NCBI GenBank assembly: GCA_021784595.1
Contig: JAJYHT010000021.1
Coordinates: 1 to 64,000 of the forward strand
Length of the DNA stretch: 64,000 nt
Source of the DNA: Bacillota bacterium
GTDB lineage: Bacteria; Bacillota; Sulfobacillia; Sulfobacillales; Sulfobacillaceae
Direction of reading: 5' to 3'
Positions 46,423 to 54,463 of this stretch are shown here, piece after piece. Under the pieces are notes generated by a model. That model saw only the letters and a list, made by a program, of their open reading frames with translations, had not been told where the DNA came from and ran no database searches. The position numbers were made by a program, and so were the translations under genes. The stretch's first letter is position 1; every line of letters begins with the position of its first letter.

Positions 46423-46902
46423 TGAAATTTTAAAGCGCTGAGGACCCACTAGGGATCGCAATTCGGCGATGAATTGCGATCCACGGGGACCATTAGTCCC
46501 GTAACTTTTGCCGTTGTAAACCAATCCACCGCAACCGGTTGCATCATAAACCACCTGCAACACGGGTGTGGAGCCATGATAAAACGAAAAATCATAGACA
46601 ATTCCCATGTCGATAGGACAATGGTAAGTCCCATTGGGAAAAGGAGGTAGTCGCAAAATGTCGTGGTAGAGGGTTGCGACGTCGCCGGGATTGGTCACCG
46701 TCATGGTGAAGTCTGGGGTATTCATGTGATTTTGGGGTATGGCACTGGTACGTGCGATGACGACCCGTGTGGGATGGGCTGCTTGCAGTGGATGTAGTAT
46801 TCTTTGAATGGCGTCACGGCCGCTATGCGGAGCTACTGCAAACCCAGTCCCCAGAACCCTTGTAAAAGCTATCCCGACGATTGCGGTTTTCTGCCAGAAC
46901 AC
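46411..46902 (-). CDS. Uncharacterised exported or membrane-anchored protein
   Basis: 163 residues. The first 25 residues (QKTAIVGIAFTRVLGTGFAVA) look like a signal peptide or signal anchor. The rest is polar with two Cys near the end of the middle region (one in CPIDMG, one in CGGLVYNG). No family recognised. Its 3' end runs into the truncated hydrolase on the other strand. It is divergent from the sigma factor gene and may be one of its targets, since a palindrome lies between them. Confidence 0.5.
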   Translation of the reverse strand: MFWQKTAIVGIAFTRVLGTGFAVAPHSGRDAIQRILHPLQAAHPTRVVIARTSAIPQNHMNTPDFTMTVTNPGDVATLYHDILRLPPFPNGTYHCPIDMGIVYDFSFYHGSTPVLQVVYDATGCGGLVYNGKSYGTNGPRGSQFIAELRSLVGPQRFKISLPS

Positions 46903-46969
46903 CTAGTACTCCTCCTTAACGCTAAGTTAGCGATGACTTCCCTATTTGAAACAACGGAGCAAAGCGATC

Positions 46970-46996
46970 AAATGTCACCGCTCTGGTGTGACATTT
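46970..46996. promoter_or_regulatory. Palindrome between divergent genes
   Basis: Perfect 9-bp arms AAATGTCAC at 46970-46978 and GTGACATTT at 46988-46996, with a 9-base spacer. It lies in the upstream region shared by the sigma factor and the divergent exported protein. It is probably an operator; the absence of a T-tract argues against a terminator. Confidence 0.55.
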
Positions 46997-47037
46997 TGGT
47001 TCTGTGCTAACGTTTCCTATATTGGAGGCCTTCATGA

Positions 47038-47541
47038 ATGGATGACCAAGAATGGATTGCTGCCTGGATTAATCAATGGGGTGACCGTATGACCCAATTG
47101 GCAGACAGCATCGTTCATGATTACATGACGGCGCAAGATGTGGCTCAGGAGGCATTTTTGCGTCTTTATCGATGGCATCAACGCTATCCCCGTCAAGAAC
47201 TGACGGTAGGTTGGCTTTATACGGTTACGCGTAATCTGGCGTTTGATGCAATTCGCCAGCGTCATGCAGTGCGGGTCGATGACGAGGTGGCCAAGGGGCA
47301 ATCGAACATGGCCGCGTTTGACACAGAGGAATCTTTGATTACCCGAATGACGGTATGGGAAGTGATGGATTCGCTGGATAGCGTGGATCAGGAATGCTTG
47401 CGCCTCTTTTATTATGCCGATTTCTCGGTGGTAGAAGTGGCCCGGCGGATGAAACTTACCTCGGGCGGTGTTCGAACCCGTTTATATCGGGCCCGCAATC
47501 GATTTGCTGAGTTGTGGAAGGAGGGCAGCCACGGTGAGTGA
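47038..47541 (+). CDS. RNA polymerase sigma factor, sigma-70 family (ECF type)
   Basis: 167 residues with region 2 (DVAQEAFLRLYRWHQRYP, VGWLYTVTRNLAFDAIRQR) and region 4 (SVDQECLRLFYYADFSVVEVARRMKLTSGGVRTRLYRARN). A minimal ECF factor with no extra domain. TTGGAGG lies before the ATG at 47038. Its end overlaps the next gene by 8 bases; that gene encodes a single-pass membrane protein and is in the usual place for the anti-sigma factor. Confidence 0.9.
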   Translation: MDDQEWIAAWINQWGDRMTQLADSIVHDYMTAQDVAQEAFLRLYRWHQRYPRQELTVGWLYTVTRNLAFDAIRQRHAVRVDDEVAKGQSNMAAFDTEESLITRMTVWEVMDSLDSVDQECLRLFYYADFSVVEVARRMKLTSGGVRTRLYRARNRFAELWKEGSHGE

Positions 47542-48220
47542 AGGACCCAAAGAAATCGACGAGGTGGCATTGCGCCGGTGGCTTGAAAAGTATGGGTTTC
47601 CCATCGCGAGTGCTGGTGCCAAATTTGACCGGGATCGATTCTATGCCGTCACAGCGATGCCGTCGCGGCCTCCGAGACGGCATATCCTATCTTGGGTAGG
47701 CGGAGCAGCGGTGTTATTGCTGACAGTCATGGGAGCCTCCGTAATGTTTCACGGCTATCCATCCGCATCGAGCGGTCCTAGTGCAACCTTCAGCGCGTTG
47801 CATCAAAGTGCTGCGGAAAAGCCGATGTCCACTAAACTCTACATGAACCCGCAATTTGGGTTTTCTCTCCAGATTCCTGAATTTTTAACATCTTATTCAG
47901 GATATCGGAATGATGGGCGGATTTGGCAAAGCACACACCCAGCGGCACATGTTTTGGCATATGGGGAATACAACACAACCCATGAAACCATAAGTTCTCT
48001 GCAACATGCTCTAGCGGCAGGCGCCCACGTCTCCTACAAACGCGGAACCGATTGGCTGGCCGTATCCCGGGTGGTTGGCGACATGGTCGATTATCAAAAG
48101 ATATTTGTCGGCACACGCTTCGAATACATACTTACAATTAGGTATCCGGAGGCTGAGCGGGTCCAAGATCAATCTTGGGTTGCTGAACTGGCCAATTCTT
48201 TCAAACCCGGTAGGCAGTGA
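47534..48220 (+). CDS. Single-pass membrane protein, candidate anti-sigma factor
   Basis: About 228 residues from GTG 47534, with GGAGGGC upstream. A short cytoplasmic N-terminus of about 50 residues is followed by one helix (ILSWVGGAAVLLLTVMGASVMF) and an extracytoplasmic domain of about 150 residues. The classic HxxxCxxC zinc anti-sigma motif is absent. Topology and overlap with the sigma gene make an anti-sigma or sensor role likely, but no domain is recognised. The outer domain (FGFSLQIPEFLTSYSGYRN) looks like uncharacterised lipoprotein-type domains in Firmicutes. Confidence 0.6.
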   Translation: MSEGPKEIDEVALRRWLEKYGFPIASAGAKFDRDRFYAVTAMPSRPPRRHILSWVGGAAVLLLTVMGASVMFHGYPSASSGPSATFSALHQSAAEKPMSTKLYMNPQFGFSLQIPEFLTSYSGYRNDGRIWQSTHPAAHVLAYGEYNTTHETISSLQHALAAGAHVSYKRGTDWLAVSRVVGDMVDYQKIFVGTRFEYILTIRYPEAERVQDQSWVAELANSFKPGRQ

Positions 48221-48361
48221 GCCGGCAACTCCAAGCGATGGGCAAGTAGGCCGATGGTCTTCGCTATCTGAAGCCCCCTGAATTAGCAAATGCTATTCTC
48301 ACAACCATCTGATTGGTTATACTTTTTTCGTTAGAGATATTTTAGAAAGGTGGGGGGACAG

Positions 48362-49141
48362 ATGCTACCGTCGTTGTTTATTGCTCATGGTTCGCCGATG
48401 CTGGCAGTGGAAAACAATTCCTACACGCAGTACTTGAGTCAGTTAGGGTCCTCGATGCCCAAGCCCGATGCGGTGGTTTTGCTTTCAGCCCACTGGACCA
48501 CAGGCGTGCAAATGGTAAGTGACACCCAGAAATATGGCACCATTCACGATTTTGGGGGATTTCCTCCAGCGTTGTATCAGATTCAATATCCAGCCTGTGG
48601 CCAACACGATGTGGCACAACGAGTGCAACGTCTCTTGCAAGATCACGGAGTGCCTTATCAAGTGGACTCCCAACGAGGATTGGATCACGGCGCCTGGGTA
48701 ATTTTGCGATTGCTTTACCCATCCTCGGATGTTCCCGTGGTGGCCATGTCGGTAACCCCTAGGTCAACTCCAGAGGATCAGTATCGAGTCGGCAAAGCAT
48801 TAGGTGAATTGAGAGCCCACAACATCCTGGTGATCGGTAGCGGCGGCACAGTGCACAATTTGGCCGCTGTTAATTTCCACGATGACGAACGGGTTGATGA
48901 CTGGGCCGTTGCGTTTGATGATTGGCTGCAAGCTCAGTTAACCGAGTGGGATCTCGATTCATTGTTTAATTATCGTAAGATGGCCCCCGGTGTCCATATG
49001 GCGGTGCCGCCCTCCCGCAATGAGCATTTTATTCCTCTGTTTTATGCCATGGGAGCGGCCGACGATTCACCTGCGGCGCAACTTTTGTATAGAGGATATC
49101 TCTATGGGAATCTGAGCCATACCGTATGGCAATTTGGATAA
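48362..49141 (+). CDS. Extradiol ring-cleavage dioxygenase, class III (LigB/DODA type)
   Basis: A 259-residue enzyme: SLFIAHGSPMLAVE with a metal-ligand His, VLLSAHWTTG with the second His, and GLDHGAWVILRLLYP and SGGTVHNL further on. This is the YgiD/DODA group, which uses Fe or Zn and cleaves catechols such as DOPA; the real substrate in bacteria is often unknown. AAAGGTGGGGG precedes ATG 48362. It stands alone. Confidence 0.9.
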   Translation: MLPSLFIAHGSPMLAVENNSYTQYLSQLGSSMPKPDAVVLLSAHWTTGVQMVSDTQKYGTIHDFGGFPPALYQIQYPACGQHDVAQRVQRLLQDHGVPYQVDSQRGLDHGAWVILRLLYPSSDVPVVAMSVTPRSTPEDQYRVGKALGELRAHNILVIGSGGTVHNLAAVNFHDDERVDDWAVAFDDWLQAQLTEWDLDSLFNYRKMAPGVHMAVPPSRNEHFIPLFYAMGAADDSPAAQLLYRGYLYGNLSHTVWQFG

Positions 49142-49904
49142 AGAGCAGGAAAGTTCTTGCCCATTACTCGAATGCCGATAATAGCATCACGATACTGAGC
49201 CCAAGTATCGCATGAAGCAAGTGTTAGCCCAAAGGTTGGTCACGTAGAGGAACATGTTGTCTCTTCACAAAGGGCACCCTTTGAGCTTTCCATTAATCTG
49301 CCAATCTTTGGTTGGTTTCGTGTCTCGAAGTCAAATGACTCAGCCTAACTGTAGTGCTATTTCGTGGACGACGACGGGTTACTCGCTAACGATGTCAAAG
49401 TGCGAAGAGTAAATACCAAAGGCCGATCGGGCTGCTGCGGCTCTCCAATAACTGCTCGCTTTCGATATATTACTTTGGGGGACAAATCCGACAGATCCTC
49501 CGCCGTCACATTGGGGCTGGCGTGTGATCCTTGGACCTCCGTCTCATACTGCAAAAGTTAAAGAACCCCATCTCCGCCGGCTCGGCGATAATTCAAAGCA
49601 ACTTGTCGCAACTTATTTGCCATTCAAGACCAAAAATCTGTAGCTTGATGTTTAGAAAATTATTGGACTTTAACTCTAGCCGATTCGGGGTCTCTTTAAG
49701 GGTTTAAATATCGTTGTTGTCTAATTAGAAGATGCATTGACTAGTTTTTTGTTATCTCTTCCAGACGCATACCAATCTGCCGTAATTCCATAAGATAGTG
49801 CAACGGCACTGAAGTCGTGGTTGGCAGCGGATCCAGTGCATCGCAATCATCGGGGCAAGATGCCATATAATATAATTAGTAGTGACATCTATTCTATCCA
49901 TTCG
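49142..49904. other. Long intergenic stretch, no gene recognised
   Basis: About 760 bases, the longest gap in the window. A 16-base palindrome CAAAGGG-ca-CCCTTTG is at 49268-49283 and a small CGCCG/CGGCG hairpin near 49573. Open frames at 49364-49561 and its antisense lack ribosome sites. The end is AT-rich with TATAAT-like sequence at 49865-49875, probably the promoter of the next gene. I see no tRNA or known riboswitch. Confidence 0.45.
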
Positions 49905-49921
49905 TAGGGAGGAGTGGCGTG

Positions 49922-52306
49922 ATGCAGGTCGCGCATGCGCATCCCAAAACAGAGCAATGGGGACTTTCTGCTTATTGGTTTTCATTGAATATGGAAGGCG
50001 CCGCCTTGCTAACCATTTTGATTCCCGTGACCTTGATTCGTTTATCGCGGGCTGGGCATATCAGCGAGTTAGCCCGATTGGCTAGTTTGGCGGCTATATT
50101 AGCGATGGGAATACCTCCTTTGGCTGGTGCTTTTTCGGATCGTCAACGTCGGCATGGCAGACGACGAAAACCATTTTTGTGGTGGGGAACTTCGGCCAAT
50201 GTCCTAGGACTTATCGCGATTCCGTATGCCAGATCAGTGTCCGCTCTCACCGCGCTATTCATCCTTGTCATTGCTGGCCAGACGGCGGCCCAAAGTGCTT
50301 ATCAGGCCATGATGCCTGAGGTGCTGCCTAAGAATCAATGGGGAAAAGCGTCAGGATATATGGGATTGGCCAGCCTTTTGGGAACGGTAGCAGGCTTGGG
50401 GTTTGCTGGATTTGCCAGGGCCGACACCAGTTATCGGACGATTGCTTTAGTCTTGTTGTTAGGAGCTTTATGCACCACGGCATGGGTGCATGAGCCGGAC
50501 AAACCGCTGAATGTGGACGCCCCCCATATTAAAGTGCGGAATCATCGGGACTTTGTGAGGGTTTTTTGGGCGCGCTTTCTCGTGCTGCTGGGACAAACTT
50601 TTCTTATGACCTTCATCTTGTATTTCTTTCGAGAGGTCCTCAAGGTTTCATCTCCCGCAACACAGACGGCTTTAGTGGCGGCCGTCGCCTTAATCGGGGC
50701 CGCAATGTCCACGGTGTTGATGGGTCGCTTTTCGGACCGTCTCAGTCGAAAGTTAATCGTATTTTTGGCAGGATTGCCCATGGCGGTGGCGGCGTTGGGG
50801 TTTGGCCTAGATCCAAAACTTTCACTGATCGCCGTGTGGGCCCTGCTCTATGGACTGGGATATGGGGCCTTTCTTTCAGTGGACTGGGCTTTGGGGCTGG
50901 AATCTATTCCAGACTTGGCTAATGTGGCGAGAGATCTAGGAATATGGGGCATCGCCTCCAACTTCCCTGCGGTCATTGCACCCACGGTGGGAGGTTGGAT
51001 TTTGCTCCATGCAGTTAATCAGCGCAGTGGGTACCAAACCCTCTTTTTGGTTGCAGGACTGACGTTCTTATTAGGGTCGGTGGCCGTGTTGGCAGTCGGC
51101 AGAAACCGGCCCAGGAAGTCATGGGCTCCCATGTTGGCCTGGGTAGTAATCGCCGTGTTAGCGCCATACATGAAACTGCGATACCGAGTAAGGGTCCTGG
51201 GCGGTCTGCCTCGGCATTCTGGGGCTGTTTTAGTGGTCGGAAACCACGGCCATGACATTGAGGGAATGGCCATTCCTCTGTTGCTGTTGAAGTCCCAGGC
51301 ATATGGTCGGCGAGTCATTTCTGCAGGTTCCCAACGATTGACTGAGCCGGGATTTTTAGCGACTCGGCTGCCTTCTCCCTGGGGACGGTGGCTGGCTCCT
51401 ATCAATCTCTTTGGCCTGCTATGGCAATTGGGGGTGAGGCCCATTGAAAACGAGCCGTTGTTCCGTCCCGTCAGTAGTTGGGCCTATGACATATATCGGC
51501 ATTATGGAAACTTGCCCGTTTCAGAAGTGTTCGTGGACGCGTTCACAGCTCAATTGTGGGATAGGACAGATTGGATGGCCCCACCACGATATCTGCGTGA
51601 TTTGTGGTCCCCCCGGCATGTGATGTGCGCGACCGAGCCGCATGCGGTGACCATATTGCAAGAGCCTTACCGAAGTTATTGCAAAACGGGAGTGCGCAAA
51701 CACATACAGCAGCAAATGGAGGACATTTTACGGGTGGTAGACCAAGGGGACATTTTATACCTCACACCGGAAGGACGCTACACCCAGGACGGAAATTTAA
51801 TGCGATTTCGGCACTTTTGGAACGAGGCGCAAAGCCGTATTTCTGATGTGGTGTTCGTGGCCACATCCTATGATTTATTACGCCCAAAACCCCTTCGCAT
51901 GTGGATACACTTTGCGCGTTGGGATCGTCTCCGAGACGCGCGTTTGGTTCTGGCGTCCCTGCGTCCTATGACTGCGAGCCATGTGGTGGCCCATGTGTTG
52001 ATGAGTCAGCAAGGGTTTGACCGGGGCCAGGTGTTGGAACGCTCTATAGAATTGCTCGGTGAATATGGCAGTGCGTTTATTTGGGCACAAGATGTGAAAA
52101 CCCGTCCACGCCAGGTCATAGCGCAGGCGTTGGAATTTGTGCGGCATGCGGGCTGGCCGGAAACGGCAGTCATTAGGGATGCACGGTTTCCCTATGTGGC
52201 GGACTTGATGACATATTACGAAAATCAGTGGCAAGAAAGTGTTGGCGCATGCCGCCAATTGCAAGCAGAGAGTGTCTCCACGGACGCCTCGAAAGTCTTG
52301 TTGTAA
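49922..52306 (+). CDS. MFS transporter fused to an acyltransferase-like domain
   Basis: About 794 residues. Residues 1-410 form a 12-helix MFS carrier whose loop motif FSDRQRRHGRRRKPFLWWG resembles glycoside/SLC45-type sucrose carriers. Residues 415-795 are soluble and resemble PlsC/lysophospholipid acyltransferases: VVGNHGHDIEG near residue 440 matches NHxxxx[D/E], and YLTPEGRYTQDG near 614 matches the FPEGTRS block. The roughly 170-residue spacing between blocks is larger than in simple PlsC proteins. The ATG at 49922 follows TAGGGAGGAG. It could couple flipping and acylation of a lipid, as in LplT-Aas fusions; the glycoside-type carrier hints at a glycolipid. Confidence 0.8.
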   Translation: MQVAHAHPKTEQWGLSAYWFSLNMEGAALLTILIPVTLIRLSRAGHISELARLASLAAILAMGIPPLAGAFSDRQRRHGRRRKPFLWWGTSANVLGLIAIPYARSVSALTALFILVIAGQTAAQSAYQAMMPEVLPKNQWGKASGYMGLASLLGTVAGLGFAGFARADTSYRTIALVLLLGALCTTAWVHEPDKPLNVDAPHIKVRNHRDFVRVFWARFLVLLGQTFLMTFILYFFREVLKVSSPATQTALVAAVALIGAAMSTVLMGRFSDRLSRKLIVFLAGLPMAVAALGFGLDPKLSLIAVWALLYGLGYGAFLSVDWALGLESIPDLANVARDLGIWGIASNFPAVIAPTVGGWILLHAVNQRSGYQTLFLVAGLTFLLGSVAVLAVGRNRPRKSWAPMLAWVVIAVLAPYMKLRYRVRVLGGLPRHSGAVLVVGNHGHDIEGMAIPLLLLKSQAYGRRVISAGSQRLTEPGFLATRLPSPWGRWLAPINLFGLLWQLGVRPIENEPLFRPVSSWAYDIYRHYGNLPVSEVFVDAFTAQLWDRTDWMAPPRYLRDLWSPRHVMCATEPHAVTILQEPYRSYCKTGVRKHIQQQMEDILRVVDQGDILYLTPEGRYTQDGNLMRFRHFWNEAQSRISDVVFVATSYDLLRPKPLRMWIHFARWDRLRDARLVLASLRPMTASHVVAHVLMSQQGFDRGQVLERSIELLGEYGSAFIWAQDVKTRPRQVIAQALEFVRHAGWPETAVIRDARFPYVADLMTYYENQWQESVGACRQLQAESVSTDASKVLL

Positions 52307-52435
52307 TGTTGAGGCCCCGGATGTTGGGGACAACCCTTGCCGCGGAACGAGAGGTGCCAGATGTCCTGGGGAAAAACCAAATCAGTTGCAATTTTATCTA
52401 ACTAGTGGCTACTTCGCGGCGTCAGTTGAGCCTAT

Positions 52436-53260
52436 CTACGCATACCAAGCCGACATGTCATAGTGGGAAAATGCGCTAGCAAAGGCAATAGCGTACGCGA
52501 TGGCCATGGAAAGGCCCATGATTAAACCGCCCAGTTGTTGGTCGGACAGTGCAGTAAGGCCGAACAAGTGAGGCATTTTCTCGTAGACGGCGTAAAAAGG
52601 CGATGTGGTGTCAATAACATATATGGTGGGAGGCATCATCAGATCAAAATTTAAAAACCAATACATCATTTGTGCTTCGAAATTTAAGGGGCCATCGATA
52701 GAATGAGCCAATAATTGGCGAGCGCCTAAAGACTTCTCGGAATTTATTCTTGCATCTCTGGGCGTGTAAATCGGCCACCACAAAAAGAATGCACTGACCA
52801 TAATCAGTAAGGTCCCCAATACATAGGGAGCGTTGTTGCGAAGCGTCCAGTCTAGAAGCACCGGGTATTGCCATGCCCACATGATCAAGTTGAAGGTAAC
52901 GAGGGCAAGAAGTGGATGCCCTGCGGTGCGCACGATGCGTCGGAATGTCGCACGTTGGTACAAGGACCCTAGCAATCCGTCAGGCAATCCACGATATACT
53001 AGAGGGGGCACCACTAAAGTAAGAAATGCCACTTGCACCATATGAGCAGAGTATAAGTCCTGCGTGGCCCAAATATTCAAGGGGCTCCCGACGCATAAAA
53101 AGTAGATCGCCAATGCCATAGCAAAGCGAGTCCGTTGCGCAGTGGTCGGAGCCTGGGACGAGGGGACCCAACGCGTGCGCAGAGAGCCAGTCAGCGTGTG
53201 GTATAGGATGCCAAGTAGCAGAACTAGTCCGAAGACCACGGGATTCCAAGACAAAAGCAT
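52436..53260 (-). CDS. ctaG: Cytochrome c oxidase assembly protein CtaG (caa3 type)
   Basis: A 274-residue integral membrane protein with seven helices: WNPVVFGLVLLLGILYHTLTG, the HMVQVAFLTLVVPPLV segment with conserved His, and HSIDGPLNFEAQMMYWFLNFDLMMPP. The caa3_CtaG family is needed for correct assembly of copper-containing oxidases. It is at the edge of the oxidase locus but is transcribed away from it. Confidence 0.9.
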   Translation of the reverse strand: MLLSWNPVVFGLVLLLGILYHTLTGSLRTRWVPSSQAPTTAQRTRFAMALAIYFLCVGSPLNIWATQDLYSAHMVQVAFLTLVVPPLVYRGLPDGLLGSLYQRATFRRIVRTAGHPLLALVTFNLIMWAWQYPVLLDWTLRNNAPYVLGTLLIMVSAFFLWWPIYTPRDARINSEKSLGARQLLAHSIDGPLNFEAQMMYWFLNFDLMMPPTIYVIDTTSPFYAVYEKMPHLFGLTALSDQQLGGLIMGLSMAIAYAIAFASAFSHYDMSAWYA

Positions 53261-53287
53261 GCTCTTTAGACCTCACTTCTCGGTTTT

Positions 53288-53339
53288 GATTGTCGATTAG
53301 CGTCGAACAATCTTGCTCCCCGCTATTTTCGGTATTATA
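53288..53339 (-). promoter_or_regulatory. Promoter and hairpin upstream of ctaG
   Basis: A perfect minus-strand -10 box TATAAT lies at 53339-53334, with a weak -35. Downstream in the leader, GATTGT at 53288-53293 pairs with ACAATC at 53307-53312. It may be an operator or leader hairpin. Confidence 0.45.
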
Positions 53340-53538
53340 GCATGGCAGGAAAACAACGAAATGGATTTGAATCTCAGTGCGGACGAATTGTCATAGAAAT
53401 CACAAAGTCTTAAAGGACATTTTCTTATAGTCTTGTGTCAATGGCCCAAATCTCATATCCTTAAATTGTCTGGAACAAATCATCACGGAAACCATTGGCC
53501 GAGTTGACAAACGATCCTGGATGGGGGGAGCGATAATT

Positions 53539-53637
53539 GTGGAATTTGTAAAAACGGTGTTTTTAACAGCGGTACCGTTGTTTGTGGTGGCGGTTGTGGT
53601 GTTGTCTATCACATTGTTGCATGATTACCAGTATTAA
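53539..53637 (+). CDS. Tiny single-helix membrane protein (32 residues)
   Basis: A GTG-started frame, too short for most gene callers. VEFVKTVFLTAVPLFVVAVV is one hydrophobic helix, ending with the polar tail HDYQY. A GGGGGGAG ribosome site lies 7-8 bases upstream. This size and topology recall the tiny accessory subunits of oxidases (CydX and CcoQ style), and it lies in the terminal oxidase locus. That role is inference; no family is recognised. Confidence 0.55.
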   Translation: MEFVKTVFLTAVPLFVVAVVVLSITLLHDYQY

Positions 53638-53653
53638 CCTGAACCGCCGTCAT

Positions 53654-53758
53654 TTAGTCATCTCGCGCATGACCATTTCGCCGCTCGCCGACAGCAACAA
53701 TGACCACCAGGATGAGGGCGACAACAAATATTAAACCTGCTACCATAGTGAAATTCAT
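53654..53758 (-). CDS. Tiny single-helix membrane protein (34 residues)
   Basis: A minus-strand ATG frame with AGAAAGGTCG about 8 bases upstream. MNFTMVAGLIFVVALILVVI is a single membrane helix followed by the charged tail GERRNGHARDD. It converges with the other tiny membrane gene, 16 bases stop to stop. No family recognised. The good ribosome site and clean helix-plus-charged-tail layout support a real gene. Confidence 0.55.
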   Translation of the reverse strand: MNFTMVAGLIFVVALILVVIVAVGERRNGHARDD

Positions 53759-53860
53759 CGAAAACCGACCTTTCTGTGCCGGAATCTCTATTCTGGCATG
53801 ATTCTGTAACATTGTAGCGGAATATCACTGGATGGGCGAGTACGGGAATTCAAGAAAGAC

Positions 53861-54100
53861 GTGAAATTTTTGGCATATTTAGTATGGACATACCTAGGCT
53901 TGCTCGCTTCGTCCGTTAGTGGCGCGTTCTTGTTCTTTGGCTTTGCCCTATTTGGCCCTCGACGACGCCGCACCAGTTCGTCAACGGTAGAGTTTAGGCG
54001 GCCCACGATACCGTTTAGTTGGGTGACGGTACATGTCTTGCTGGCAACTGTGACATTGGGACTTTTTACAATGACGATTATCCGCGGACATTTTCGATAG
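53861..54100 (+). CDS. Small two-helix membrane protein of the oxidase locus
   Basis: 79 residues from GTG 53861 (ribosome site AAGAAAG, modest). The first helix is YLVWTYLGLLASSVSGAFLF, then an arginine-rich loop GPRRRRTSSS and a second helix WVTVHVLLATVTLGLFTMTI with a His near its start. It resembles its neighbour in having two helices, a basic cytoplasmic loop and a His at the start of helix 2, so the two may be distant paralogues. Function unknown; an oxidase accessory or heme/copper role is possible. Confidence 0.6.
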   Translation: MKFLAYLVWTYLGLLASSVSGAFLFFGFALFGPRRRRTSSSTVEFRRPTIPFSWVTVHVLLATVTLGLFTMTIIRGHFR

Positions 54101-54121
54101 GCCAAAAAAGGGGGCACGAAA

Positions 54122-54448
54122 ATGGCCGACTGGATATCGGAAGCTTACGGCACCTATGTGGTGACCTATTTGACGGGTTTAACATTTTACCTTAGGTTCG
54201 ATGCAAAACGCCGCCCGTTGCGACGCAGGCTCTTAGGAATGCATTTGATTATGGCCATTATGACTTTTATTTCATTGACTTCGGCGATGGCGATATATGC
54301 ATTTCCAAGCCCTCCTGTAGTCCACCAAACGTCTAAACATTCGACGATGTGGTACTATGTTTTGCAGCATCGAGCGGAACTAAAACGCAATCAATCTAAA
54401 AACCAACTTACCCAGGTGCTGCCCGGAGCAAAGCCTGGTTCGCAATAG
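54122..54448 (+). CDS. Small two-helix membrane protein, possible paralogue of the previous gene
   Basis: 108 residues. Helix 1 is short (YVVTYLTGLTFYLRF), then the basic loop DAKRRPLRRRLLG and helix 2 HLIMAIMTFISLTSAMAIYAF starting with His, then a soluble tail of about 40 residues. AAAAAAGGGGG precedes the ATG. It lies 21 bases after the previous gene and 15 before the next, so the three are co-transcribed. No family recognised. Confidence 0.62.
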   Translation: MADWISEAYGTYVVTYLTGLTFYLRFDAKRRPLRRRLLGMHLIMAIMTFISLTSAMAIYAFPSPPVVHQTSKHSTMWYYVLQHRAELKRNQSKNQLTQVLPGAKPGSQ

Positions 54449-54463
54449 AGGAGGGGAAACCGG

